Source: Armatimonadota bacterium
GTDB taxonomy: Bacteria > Armatimonadota > Fimbriimonadia > Fimbriimonadales > Fimbriimonadaceae
Length of the DNA stretch: 64,000 nucleotides
Direction: 5' to 3'
Assembly (NCBI GenBank): GCA_018268355.1
Contig: JAFDWR010000004.1
Coordinates: 372,404 to 436,403 of the forward strand
How positions within the stretch are numbered: the first letter of the stretch is position 1; every line of letters starts with the position of its first letter. The notes under the pieces are model-generated. The model made no database searches. It was not told the origin of the DNA and saw only the letters and a list, made by a program, of their open reading frames with translations. Of the stretch, positions 25,756 through 33,353 are shown piece by piece. Both the position numbers and the translations under genes were made by a program.

Positions 25756-25785
25756 TTGATTTCGGGGCAGCTTTTCGGTCATACT
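25756..25785 (+). promoter_or_regulatory. Putative promoter of the G5-3D gene
   Basis: TTGATT (25756-25761) and CATACT (25780-25785) are separated by 18 bases, about 36 bases before ATG 25822. The match is moderate. Confidence 0.4.
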
Positions 25786-25821
25786 GGCACTTCGCAGCTA
25801 AGCAATAGGAGGTTTATCACT

Positions 25822-26478
25822 ATGCGAAACTGCTCGCACATCGTGAGCTCTGCGGCTCTGTTGAGCCTGGTCACCCTGAACGGGTGGGCAAGGCAAGACG
25901 AGCCCAAGAACGAAAATCAAAGGGTCGAGACCCGCGTGGAAACTACCAAGATTCCCGCGCCCGTTCAATACGAAATGTCTCGCTTGGCAACTGGTGGCCG
26001 AATTGAACTCGGTCAGCGTGGTCAAGAAGGATCGGTCACTCGGACCTTCGAGCTGATCTTCGATGCAAACGGCAAGCTCGTTGCAAAGAAGAAGGTGAAG
26101 GAAGAGCGAGTCGCACCCGTTCCCACGATTTACTACATGGGTCAAGCGTCACACGCATGGCAGCCCTCCCGCGGTTCTTTCGTTCGCGGTCGAGTGTTGA
26201 CCATGGTGGCAACGGCCTATACCGCCCATCCTTCCGAGAACGGAGGCAGCAACCTGAGCCGAACCGGCCAGCGCCTTCGAACCGGATTTGTGGCGGTCGA
26301 CCCCCGCGTGATTCCCCTCGGTTCGCTGGTGTACGTCGAAGGCTACGGTATGGGCCTCGCTTGTGACACCGGAGGAGCGATCAAGGGCAATCGCATCGAC
26401 CTGTTGATGGCGAGTTCGTCCCAAGCCAATGCCTGGGGCCGACGCAAAGTCGTGGTTCACGTTCTCAAACGACGGTGA
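25822..26478 (+). CDS. Exported G5 and 3D domain protein (cell-wall hydrolase-like)
   Basis: 218 residues from ATG 25822, behind a strong ribosome site (TAGGAGG, 9 bases before the start). A signal peptide covers about residues 1-27 (ending NGWARQ). Residues 30-95 are a G5 domain (TRVETTKIPAPVQYE ... GQEGSVTRTFELIFDANGKL). Residues 125-215 are a 3D domain: MVATAYTAHP, SRTGQRLRTGFVAVDPRVIP, GSLVYVEGYG, CDTGGAIKGNRIDLLM, with the three Asp of the name. These proteins are YabE/Rpf-like muralytic enzymes. The gene overlaps rsmA (GTGA), reproducing the yabE-rnmV-ksgA neighbourhood of Firmicutes without rnmV. Confidence 0.92.
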   Translation: MRNCSHIVSSAALLSLVTLNGWARQDEPKNENQRVETRVETTKIPAPVQYEMSRLATGGRIELGQRGQEGSVTRTFELIFDANGKLVAKKKVKEERVAPVPTIYYMGQASHAWQPSRGSFVRGRVLTMVATAYTAHPSENGGSNLSRTGQRLRTGFVAVDPRVIPLGSLVYVEGYGMGLACDTGGAIKGNRIDLLMASSSQANAWGRRKVVVHVLKRR

Positions 26479-27296
26479 ACTTGACCGAGCCGGGAGTCCT
26501 CAAGGGGCTCCTCGCGAAGCACAATCTATCAGCAAACAAGGGCCTGGGGCAGCATTTTCTCTGCTCCGGGCCCATTGTTTCTAAGATTGTCGAGGGTCTT
26601 GCCGGTTCGGCATCGGTGCTCGAAGTTGGTCCCGGCCCAGGAATCCTCACCGGTCCCCTTTCCGACGCATTTGCCGAGGTCGTCGCGCTCGAGATTGATG
26701 AGCGAATGCCATCGGTGCTCGCCGAAAGTGCTCCCAAAGCCAAAGTGGTGCTCGGCGACGTCCTCGAAGTCGACCTTCGCAGCGTGCTCGAACCCCTGTC
26801 AGCCCCTCGCGGGTTCGTTTCCAACATCCCGTACTACATCACCGGGCCGATCCTCACCAGGGTGGCTGAGTGCGCCGACCTCATCGAAGGCGCGGTGCTC
26901 ATGATGCAGCGCGAGGTCGCCCAGCGCATCCTCGCCCCGGCCGGAAACTCTGATCGAGGCTCGCTCAGCGTTTTCCTGCAATCCCATTTCACGATCAGCA
27001 AGGTCTGCGATGCGCCGCCCGGCGCATTCATGCCCCCGCCCAAGGTGCAAAGTCAGGTCCTCAAACTGGTCCCGCGGGCACTTCCGGTTGAACCGGAAGA
27101 GAAGGACCGCTACTTCCGGCTCATCAGAGGATCGTTCGGCCAGCCGCGCAAGACCCTCGCCAACAACCTGCGGGCGGGAATGAGCCTCAGCAAGGAAGCG
27201 GTCGATGAGGCGCTAAAAAAGGCCGGATTCGACGAGCGAATCCGGCCTTTCCAGTTGACCGAAGACGAATGGGTCCGTCTTCTGCGCTCTATTTAA
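26475..27296 (+). CDS. rsmA: 16S rRNA (adenine1518/1519-N6,N6)-dimethyltransferase
   Basis: 273 residues from GTG 26475, which overlaps the upstream stop. It methylates two adjacent adenines in helix 45 of 16S rRNA. The family motifs are NKGLGQHFL, VLEVGPGPGILTGPL, ALEIDERM, the catalytic NIPYYI and the C-terminal RGSFGQPRKTLANNL. Length is standard. The 3' end overlaps the convergent protease gene by eight bases. Confidence 0.97.
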   Translation: MNLTEPGVLKGLLAKHNLSANKGLGQHFLCSGPIVSKIVEGLAGSASVLEVGPGPGILTGPLSDAFAEVVALEIDERMPSVLAESAPKAKVVLGDVLEVDLRSVLEPLSAPRGFVSNIPYYITGPILTRVAECADLIEGAVLMMQREVAQRILAPAGNSDRGSLSVFLQSHFTISKVCDAPPGAFMPPPKVQSQVLKLVPRALPVEPEEKDRYFRLIRGSFGQPRKTLANNLRAGMSLSKEAVDEALKKAGFDERIRPFQLTEDEWVRLLRSI

Positions 27297-28401
27297 GCGC
27301 AAGTCCGTCGCACTCGGTTCCGGGCAAGAATCGCTTCCGGACCTCGTCAATCGAGATGCCGTAGTTCAAGCCAGTCACCGCTTGGAACTGCCCCTTGGCG
27401 ACTTCAAGGTCGCGGTAGATCAGCCGGGTCACCGCAACGACATCGCCGTTGGCATTCACCATCGCGCCGCCCGAGTTGCCGTGGTTGACGTTGGCGTCGG
27501 TCTGGAGGATCTGCGACCCTTCATAGCCCTTGATGCCCAGCGGGCCAAAGACCTGATTCACGTCGCGAAGACCGGTGTAGACGCCCTTGGCGACCGACGA
27601 TTCCACCTTCGAAACCTGACCACCGAGCGGGTAGCCGATGGTCCAAATCTCTTCGCCGATCTTCAGCTCGCTCGGCGAGACCATCTTAAGGAAGACGCCG
27701 GTCGTCTTTTCGACCTTGATGAGCGAAACGTCGAGGGTTGCGTCGGTCTTTAGGACTTTGGCGGTCGTTTGGGTGCCACCGGGGAGCACGACGGTGACGG
27801 TTTCCGCGCCCATCGTGACGTGGTTATTGGTGAGCGCATGGCCCTGATCGTCGATGAAGAAGCCGGAGCCTTCACCCGCTTGCTGGCCCACTTCGGCGTG
27901 AATCAGGAAGACCGCCTTTTGGGCGCGGTTGACGTTCTCGATCGACTGCGCGGTGGTGTCGGGGGTCTTCTTCATCAAGGCGAAGGCAAGCGCACCGATG
28001 AGGAGCAACCCGATCACCGACATGAAGATCGTTCGACCCTTGCTCGCGAGGAAGGCGGCTCCCGACGAAAGCGGTTGGACCTGGGCCTGCGATTGGGCCG
28101 AGAAGTGAACGACCATCCCCGGGACGAGTCGAACGCTCTTTGACGGTTCGATCGTCAGCTGACGACCGTCGGGCATCACGGCGTTCCAAGTCGTCTTCGA
28201 GCAATTCGTTAACCCGATGACATTTCGATCTTGAGGACTTTCACGCACGACGGCCACGGCAGGGTCGCCCGTTGAAGGGAAAAGCTCAGGAATGTCATCT
28301 CGGAGGAACTTCCGCTCCTTGAGGAGGGGAACCGATTTCCCGTTTCCGAAGACTAATTGCAAGGGACCGGTCGGAGCTTGTGGCGTAGGCGAGGGTTGCA
28401 T
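27289..28401 (-). CDS. Membrane-anchored trypsin-like protease with N-terminal FHA-like domain
   Basis: 370 residues. Residues 13-110 form a beta-rich FHA-like module (LQLVFGNGKSVPLL, VVRESPQDRNVIGLTNCSKTTW, GRQLTIEPSKSVRLVPGMVVHF). Residues 125-143 are one membrane helix. Residues 160-370 are a DegP-like protease with His194 (LTNNHV), Asp224 (ATLDVSLIKV) and Ser310 (NHGNSGGAM). The likely topology is cytoplasmic FHA-like domain and external protease. A membrane protein joining an internal phospho-reading-type module with an outer protease could carry kinase signals across the membrane. It is divergent from the vWA-like genes at 28454 and 29839. AAGGA precedes the start. Confidence 0.88.
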   Translation of the reverse strand: MQPSPTPQAPTGPLQLVFGNGKSVPLLKERKFLRDDIPELFPSTGDPAVAVVRESPQDRNVIGLTNCSKTTWNAVMPDGRQLTIEPSKSVRLVPGMVVHFSAQSQAQVQPLSSGAAFLASKGRTIFMSVIGLLLIGALAFALMKKTPDTTAQSIENVNRAQKAVFLIHAEVGQQAGEGSGFFIDDQGHALTNNHVTMGAETVTVVLPGGTQTTAKVLKTDATLDVSLIKVEKTTGVFLKMVSPSELKIGEEIWTIGYPLGGQVSKVESSVAKGVYTGLRDVNQVFGPLGIKGYEGSQILQTDANVNHGNSGGAMVNANGDVVAVTRLIYRDLEVAKGQFQAVTGLNYGISIDEVRKRFLPGTECDGLALK

Positions 28402-28412
28402 CGTCTTATTCC

Positions 28413-28441
28413 TTGCATCATACTGCGTAGTCCGTTATTGT
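28413..28441 (+). promoter_or_regulatory. Promoter of the vWA-like membrane gene
   Basis: TTGCAT (28413-28418), a 17-base spacer and TATTGT (28436-28441) lie just before ATG 28454. The predicted start near 28448 leaves a leader of only a few bases. Confidence 0.5.
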
Positions 28442-28453
28442 GCTAGGTAGAGA

Positions 28454-29761
28454 ATGAAACCCGTTTGGCGAGGCGTGATATGGACCCTCTTTGCCGCTAT
28501 CGTGAGCGCGGCCGCCATTCTCGTCGAATCATGGCTTGCGCCAAACCCGGTTGCCAAGGTCGAGCCGCTCAGTATTGTCGTGCTCGTTGACCTTGCGGAG
28601 AACCAAAAAGACTGGACCGCGCTGCCTTCTCGCTTTGCCACCGCCGCGAGCCGAAAAGGCTATGTCGTCTGGACTGCTGGGTTCAATTCCGATGTTTCCC
28701 CGGTGGACCTCAACACTCTCCCGACCGTGAGAGTCTCCCCTGAACAACCGGGCGGGCTCGAGCGCGGACTTGAGGCGGCCCAGACCGCACTCGGCGCGAC
28801 GAACGGGCCGAAGCTGATGACGATCTGGCTCAACCGTCGCCAAATCACCACCGAGGAGCGACGGCTCGCGGGTCGGCTCACCCGAGAAGGTTGGCTCGTC
28901 GCGGTTTATGGCAGCCAGGAAGCCTATCCGGCAAATCTGCGGCTGCTCGCGAGCGGCGATGAACTCGCCTTCCGCGAGAACGAACTCGGCCCCGACCGCG
29001 TGTTGCGACGCGCGCTTGCCGATCTTGACCGCAGCGCGGCCCGACTCGAAGGTGCGTTCCAAGGCTACCGTCCTCCGCGAAAGGGAGCAATCCAGCTCGC
29101 GCTGACCACGTTGCTCCTCACCCTCGGGATTGGGGCGTTTCAGGTTCGGCGAGTGGGTCTGCGGCTCAACCCGGTTTGGGTGGGAACCGAGGTGCTGATC
29201 AGCTTTGTCATCGGGTTCCTTACGCTCATTTTCAATTTCGAGACGATGTTGCCGTTTGTCGGGCTTATGGTCGCCCTGAGTGTGAGTTACCGGCAGCGCA
29301 ATCCACATTGGACGGCTCTTTTCGTGCTCGGTGGCATCGGGTTGCCGATGCTCGGCTACCTGCATTCTTTGCGCGGCGACCTCCTGTTCGTCCCTGCGAT
29401 TATCGTCTTCGTTGCCGCGCTCGCCTTGGTCGATTGGTGGCCGGGCCGCAACTACGTACAGCTGAGTTGGCGAGGCCAGACCGAGGCCTTCCGTCTCGGG
29501 CGAGATGACATTCGGGTGGGTTCGGCCGAACCGAGCGATTGGGCGGTCGAGGGGATGCCAGATCGGCTCGGCATCATCCGCGTGCGTGGCCAAGTGGCCG
29601 AGATGCTCGTGGAGGGCCGAAAGGACGTGGTCCCGCTCTACGCGAACCACCAACAGTGGGTGGACGCGCTGAATATTCGCCTGGTTGGGGACTATTTGGC
29701 CCCTCGCGGCGTTGCAGTGGTGGAAGTCGAAGAGGCGGCGCGACGGATTGGGCTTCACTAG
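28454..29761 (+). CDS. Membrane protein with degenerate vWA-like and FHA-like domains
   Basis: 435 residues. A helix at residues 5-27 is followed by a vWA-like alpha/beta domain (about 35-200: LSIVVLVDLAENQKDW, GGLERGLEAAQTALG, GPKLMTIWLN, EGWLVAVYGSQEA). In it the metal-binding DxSxS is replaced by DLAEN. About five more helices follow (212-340). The end (EAFRLGRDDIRVGSAEPSDW, MPDRLGIIRVRGQ) resembles the first half of an FHA domain. The same architecture occurs in the next gene, with VGS, LGR and a M.D.LG.....GQ core conserved between them. It is therefore a paralogue pair, co-oriented and 77 bases apart. The family has no name I know. Confidence 0.8.
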   Translation: MKPVWRGVIWTLFAAIVSAAAILVESWLAPNPVAKVEPLSIVVLVDLAENQKDWTALPSRFATAASRKGYVVWTAGFNSDVSPVDLNTLPTVRVSPEQPGGLERGLEAAQTALGATNGPKLMTIWLNRRQITTEERRLAGRLTREGWLVAVYGSQEAYPANLRLLASGDELAFRENELGPDRVLRRALADLDRSAARLEGAFQGYRPPRKGAIQLALTTLLLTLGIGAFQVRRVGLRLNPVWVGTEVLISFVIGFLTLIFNFETMLPFVGLMVALSVSYRQRNPHWTALFVLGGIGLPMLGYLHSLRGDLLFVPAIIVFVAALALVDWWPGRNYVQLSWRGQTEAFRLGRDDIRVGSAEPSDWAVEGMPDRLGIIRVRGQVAEMLVEGRKDVVPLYANHQQWVDALNIRLVGDYLAPRGVAVVEVEEAARRIGLH

Positions 29762-29838
29762 CCCGGTTTTGGTTGTCCGTTCGACCTATTTCGCCCCCAA
29801 TTAGATGCCAGTTTGTGGCACTATGAAGGTTCTCTGTC

Positions 29839-31626
29839 GTGACCGGTTTTCGCATCAAAAAGATCCTTTGGTTTGTGGTCGTGGGGGCCCTTTGTGCCGT
29901 TCTCGGTCGCGGGCTTGCTCGTTTCCTCCCCAAGTCGTGGTCGGAGAAGCAGGCGAAGTCCGTCACGGTTGCCGTTCTGCTCGATACGGGTTCGTTTGAC
30001 AACAACCAGTGGGAGCGAGAGAGCCCGATTGCCCGCGCGGCGTATGAGTTTTCCCGGCGCGTGAAGGCGGAAGGCACCCTGAAGCGAGACGTCTGGGGTT
30101 GCACGTTCAACGACATCGCCCAGGCCACGCCGATCACCAAGTTCAACCCGATCATCACCGTCCCCGCGATCAACGGAGGCCTCGAACAGGCGATCAAGCT
30201 CGCGAAGACGACCCTCGGGTCGAAGCCGGGCGCGAAGTACCTCGTGATCTTCCTCAACCGGCCGAGCGTGAGCTTTGAGGCGACGGAAACCGCGCGCTCG
30301 CTCCGCGAGCAGGGCTGGATGATCATGGTTTATGGCGCGCCGAAGTGCAATGCCAACTCCATCCGTCAGCTCGTGGAACCGGCAGAACGTGCCTTCCGCG
30401 TGGAATCGAGCGCAAAGATGCCGGACATGGCGAATCGCGCCGTGCAGCAATACCTTCGCGCGGAGCCGACCCTGGTGGAGTCCGGACTCGACAATTCTCC
30501 CCTTGGCGGCGCGCTGAAGAAGGCGATTCTCGGCTTGCTGCTTGCCCTCGGCCTCGGACTCGTCGAATGCCGGATGAGCCGGACGAGTTGGATCCCCTCG
30601 ATCTATGCCGGGCTCGTCGCGGCGTTGCTTGCCCTCGCGGCAGGTCTCTTTCTGGGGCCGCTCGGCGCGGGACTCTGGCTTTGGGGCGTGCCTGCGGTGG
30701 TCGCGGTGCTCTTTGCCCAGCCAACCAAGATTCTCGCGGGAACGGTGGGCGGCTTTGTGCTCTGGGCGCTGATCGGCATCATGCCGATGGCGGACAAGTG
30801 GCAGGTCTTCTTGTTCCTCGGCGCCGCGCTTGGGTTCCTCCTTGGTGTCGGCCAGTTTTTTCCATTCGGACCGACGGTCTTCGTGAAAACCGGAAGCGCT
30901 GAGACGTGGTTCAAGCTGGGCCGGAAGCCGGTCGAGGTCGGCTCGGGACCCGATGCCGACGTTCATCTCCCGGTGATGGCGGACTCGCTGGGCAGCTTCT
31001 TCGCGAAGGGGCAGACGCCTTACTTCCTCGACGAGATGACCAAGAAGATCTCGACCCTGCCGACGCCCGGGAAGCTGACGCTTGGCGTGCTTGAGGTCGA
31101 ATCAAGCGGATTGCCGCCCGTTTTTGCCGAGCCCGCGCAAGAAGCACCTGCCGCCGCGCCCGCTCCCGAACCCAAGAACCCGTTCAGGTCAGTTCCAGAG
31201 TCGTATGCGGAGGCACCCGCCCCCGAACCCAAGCAACCAGAGGTTCCTGCCTTCATCGCTGGTCCCGCCCCAACCGCTGAATCAACGACCGATTCGACCC
31301 TGATTACACCCACCGGTCCATTGGGGCTCGCGATGGAAGGTGGGCTGGTACGGCTCGATGTGGGCACCGAACTCACGATGGACAACTGTCCGTCGGCCTT
31401 TCCGGGCCCCGGAGGAGCGGTCGGGATGGTCCTTCCGCATCCAACCCTCGAGGGCACGATGGGCATGCAAAACCGATCGGGCGCATCCTGGATGGTGCAA
31501 ACGCCAGAAGGTCGAACGCTCACGGTGGCAGTCGGCAAGACGATTCGCCTCATTCCAGGTTCGATCATCTCGTTCGGTCAGGGCCGCGCGACCGTCGTGG
31601 AAATCGGCAAACCCGGCGAAGACTAG
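29839..31626 (+). CDS. Membrane protein with vWA-like domain and two FHA-like domains
   Basis: 595 residues from GTG 29839 (GAAGG upstream). Helix 10-30 precedes a vWA-like domain (38-210: SVTVAVLLDTGSF, NGGLEQAIKLAKTTLG, KYLVIFLNRPS, EQGWMIMVYGAPKC) with a DTGSF variant of the metal site. Helices span about 215-330. The first FHA-like module (about 355-400) contains FKLGRKPVEVGSGPDADV. A Pro/Ala/Glu linker (430-490) with the repeated AEAPAPEPK-like units follows. The second FHA-like module (526-590) contains GMVLPHPTLEGTMGMQNRSG, AVGKTIRLIPGSIISFG. The last module matches those of the kinase at 9315 and the protease at 27289. It may be a membrane receptor or scaffold of the same signalling system. 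Confidence 0.82.
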   Translation: MTGFRIKKILWFVVVGALCAVLGRGLARFLPKSWSEKQAKSVTVAVLLDTGSFDNNQWERESPIARAAYEFSRRVKAEGTLKRDVWGCTFNDIAQATPITKFNPIITVPAINGGLEQAIKLAKTTLGSKPGAKYLVIFLNRPSVSFEATETARSLREQGWMIMVYGAPKCNANSIRQLVEPAERAFRVESSAKMPDMANRAVQQYLRAEPTLVESGLDNSPLGGALKKAILGLLLALGLGLVECRMSRTSWIPSIYAGLVAALLALAAGLFLGPLGAGLWLWGVPAVVAVLFAQPTKILAGTVGGFVLWALIGIMPMADKWQVFLFLGAALGFLLGVGQFFPFGPTVFVKTGSAETWFKLGRKPVEVGSGPDADVHLPVMADSLGSFFAKGQTPYFLDEMTKKISTLPTPGKLTLGVLEVESSGLPPVFAEPAQEAPAAAPAPEPKNPFRSVPESYAEAPAPEPKQPEVPAFIAGPAPTAESTTDSTLITPTGPLGLAMEGGLVRLDVGTELTMDNCPSAFPGPGGAVGMVLPHPTLEGTMGMQNRSGASWMVQTPEGRTLTVAVGKTIRLIPGSIISFGQGRATVVEIGKPGED

Positions 31627-31645
31627 GCTGAATTTCGCCGACCCC

Positions 31646-31674
31646 TTGCACTCACGAGAGCAAGAAGGTATAAC
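31646..31674 (+). promoter_or_regulatory. Promoter of tRNA-Gly
   Basis: TTGCAC (31646-31651), a 17-base spacer and TATAAC (31669-31674) sit 16 bases before the mature tRNA. This is a strong sigma70-type promoter. Confidence 0.75.
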
Positions 31675-31689
31675 TTCTCTCACTCGCGA

Positions 31690-31764
31690 GCGGGCGTAGC
31701 TCAGTGGTAGAGCATCTCCTTGCCAAGGAGAGGGTCGCGGGTTCGAATCTCGTCGCCCGCTCCA
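31690..31764 (+). tRNA. tRNA-Gly (anticodon GCC), CCA encoded
   Basis: The acceptor stem GCGGGCG / CGCCCGC (31690-31696 with 31754-31760), D arm GCTC-AGTGGTA-GAGC, anticodon stem TCTCC / GGAGA with loop TTGCCAA (anticodon 31722-31724), variable loop GGGTC and T arm GCGGG-TTCGAAT-CTCGT are all present. The discriminator is T31761, followed by genomic CCA. Confidence 0.98.
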
Positions 31765-31773
31765 ATCCTTCAG

Positions 31774-31794
31774 TCGCCGTCCGGCGATTTTTTT
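31774..31794 (+). terminator. Rho-independent terminator of tRNA-Gly
   Basis: A TCGCC-GTCC-GGCGA stem-loop is followed directly by seven T (31788-31794), ten bases after the tRNA. Confidence 0.85.
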
Positions 31795-31807
31795 GTGTCT
31801 GAGGGTC

Positions 31808-33112
31808 TCACTCCGTACCGTCGAGGGTCATGACGGTCTTCGTGTGCTGGGTCGGGCTGTACGATTCAAAGTAGACCATCATTCCCATTCGGGTGTCATA
31901 GCCGATCTTCGTTTCCTGCGAACCGTTCGTGTGCTCGATAACGACAAACGACCCGTTATTCCCTTGCTGGACCCCTACCACGCGCACGACCATCTTGGTG
32001 TACTCGTCGGTGTCGATGGTTTGACCAGCTTGGAGTCGACCAAGGGAGGCGGGCGAGATCCACAGCGGGTCCAGCCTCGTCGGAGTCGTGATGAAGGGCA
32101 TCGGTTGACCGGCAGTGGGGTCGACGCCATCAGAGGAGATCACCTTCTTCGTCATTCGGATCCAGCCGGTGCCTCGCTCATCCACCGTGAACTTGAGCTT
32201 CGAATTGGTAGGAGGAAGGGGAGCCGCTCCGGCGAGCCCAAACTGCGAGCTGACGGAATAAGTGGCCGACTTGAAGTTCGATGCCCACTCGGGCTCCGGA
32301 TCACCAGCCCAGGGGATGTTCAGGGGTCGCGCCCCGACCGCGACTGTGCTGACGAGCATGGTGCTGCCGGTATTCGTTTCGCCCGGCGCGGTGTATTCCG
32401 AAGGAGGCCCTTGCGACGAGATGCTCGATTCGATCATCAGTCCCGACTTGAGGTCATAGGCATAGAAGCTCTTGTTGGTCGGCGAGTAGTCGAACATCGT
32501 GATCGCGTCGGTCATGCCATTGCCCATGCGCCATTGACCACGAACAATCCGGCGCGTAGGTTCGACGACGGTCGGGAGGTTGTTGAGGGTGTCGGTGTTG
32601 GCCCAGATCATCGTCCCGTAGCCGGGAGTTCCTGTCATGTACATCGTGACGCCGGACGACGATGGGGAGGCCAGATTCGGGCTGATCATGAAGGAGTTCT
32701 TCACGAGAACGGACTGCTTGTCGTCGATCGCAATGAGGTCGTACTGCTCGAACGTGTCTGAACTGCCACCGCCCTCCTTCTTGGTGCGGTCGAAGCGATC
32801 CCCTTTCGAGTTTTCCCAGACGCCTTGATCATTGGGGGTCCACGTTGATCCTTCTCCCGCGAGGGTCGCCGACATCATTCGATAGGTAAAGCGCGTGCCT
32901 GCCTTCGCGATCTCGGGGGGAGCTGCGTTCACCGCGTCGGGCGCGAAGTTGAGAACGATGCTCCCGTCACCAGCTCCTCCGCCACCACCGGAGGCGGGTT
33001 TGCCAATCTGTCCAAAGCGCGTGCTAACACGCGGCGGCTGTTGGCAGCCGGAGAGCCAGAGGGAAAGGCCAAGGGTGGCGATGACGGCGGGGAAAAGGCT
33101 TGAGGGCTTCAT
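31808..33112 (-). CDS. Putative lipoprotein, 434 residues
   Basis: The signal ends in LSGC (lipid Cys near residue 23), followed by a Gly-rich linker. The rest is beta-rich without recognised catalytic residues: AGTRFTYRMMSATLAGEGST, QYDLIAIDDKQSVLVKNSFM, FYAYDLKSGLMIESSI, GTGWIRMTKKV and the closing TRMGMMVYFESYSPT. Two halves look similar in pattern (an 'f.yrm' strand early in each and a 'd.r.GmmvyfeSy' ending). This suggests an internal duplication of a beta domain comparable to the smaller lipoproteins at 11774-13909. It is envelope-located, and its function is unknown. It is divergent from the LacI gene. Confidence 0.75.
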   Translation of the reverse strand: MKPSSLFPAVIATLGLSLWLSGCQQPPRVSTRFGQIGKPASGGGGGAGDGSIVLNFAPDAVNAAPPEIAKAGTRFTYRMMSATLAGEGSTWTPNDQGVWENSKGDRFDRTKKEGGGSSDTFEQYDLIAIDDKQSVLVKNSFMISPNLASPSSSGVTMYMTGTPGYGTMIWANTDTLNNLPTVVEPTRRIVRGQWRMGNGMTDAITMFDYSPTNKSFYAYDLKSGLMIESSISSQGPPSEYTAPGETNTGSTMLVSTVAVGARPLNIPWAGDPEPEWASNFKSATYSVSSQFGLAGAAPLPPTNSKLKFTVDERGTGWIRMTKKVISSDGVDPTAGQPMPFITTPTRLDPLWISPASLGRLQAGQTIDTDEYTKMVVRVVGVQQGNNGSFVVIEHTNGSQETKIGYDTRMGMMVYFESYSPTQHTKTVMTLDGTE

Positions 33113-33288
33113 AGGTGCCTGAGACGTTCAGGTCCCACCATCATAAGGGAAACTCCCGCACCCCGTAGGTGAAAAGTCCTCTGGGGATGCCAATCCGGAG
33201 GGTGAGGCGCCAGCCGGTAATTTTGCTGGAATCAGGGCGCCAAAAGTCCAGTTTTGAGTTGAGCGCGCAACTTTTCTGAAAATTACTG

Positions 33289-33317
33289 TTGCAGTTTGGC
33301 CCAATGCCTGATAGAGT
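33289..33317 (+). promoter_or_regulatory. Promoter of the LacI-family gene
   Basis: TTGCAG (33289-33294), a 17-base spacer and TAGAGT (33312-33317) lie directly before the palindromic operator. Confidence 0.55.
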
Positions 33318-33319
33318 GT

Positions 33320-33343
33320 GAATACGTATTCGTATACGTATTC
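33320..33343 (+). promoter_or_regulatory. Near-perfect 24-base palindrome, probable LacI-family operator
   Basis: GAATACGTAT-TCGT-ATACGTATTC: the 10-base arms are exact inverted repeats around a 4-base centre, and a shorter perfect palindrome GAATACGTATTC lies within. It covers the predicted transcription start of the regulator, so binding would block its own promoter. Confidence 0.7.
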
Positions 33344-33353
33344 CAGGGTGCCA

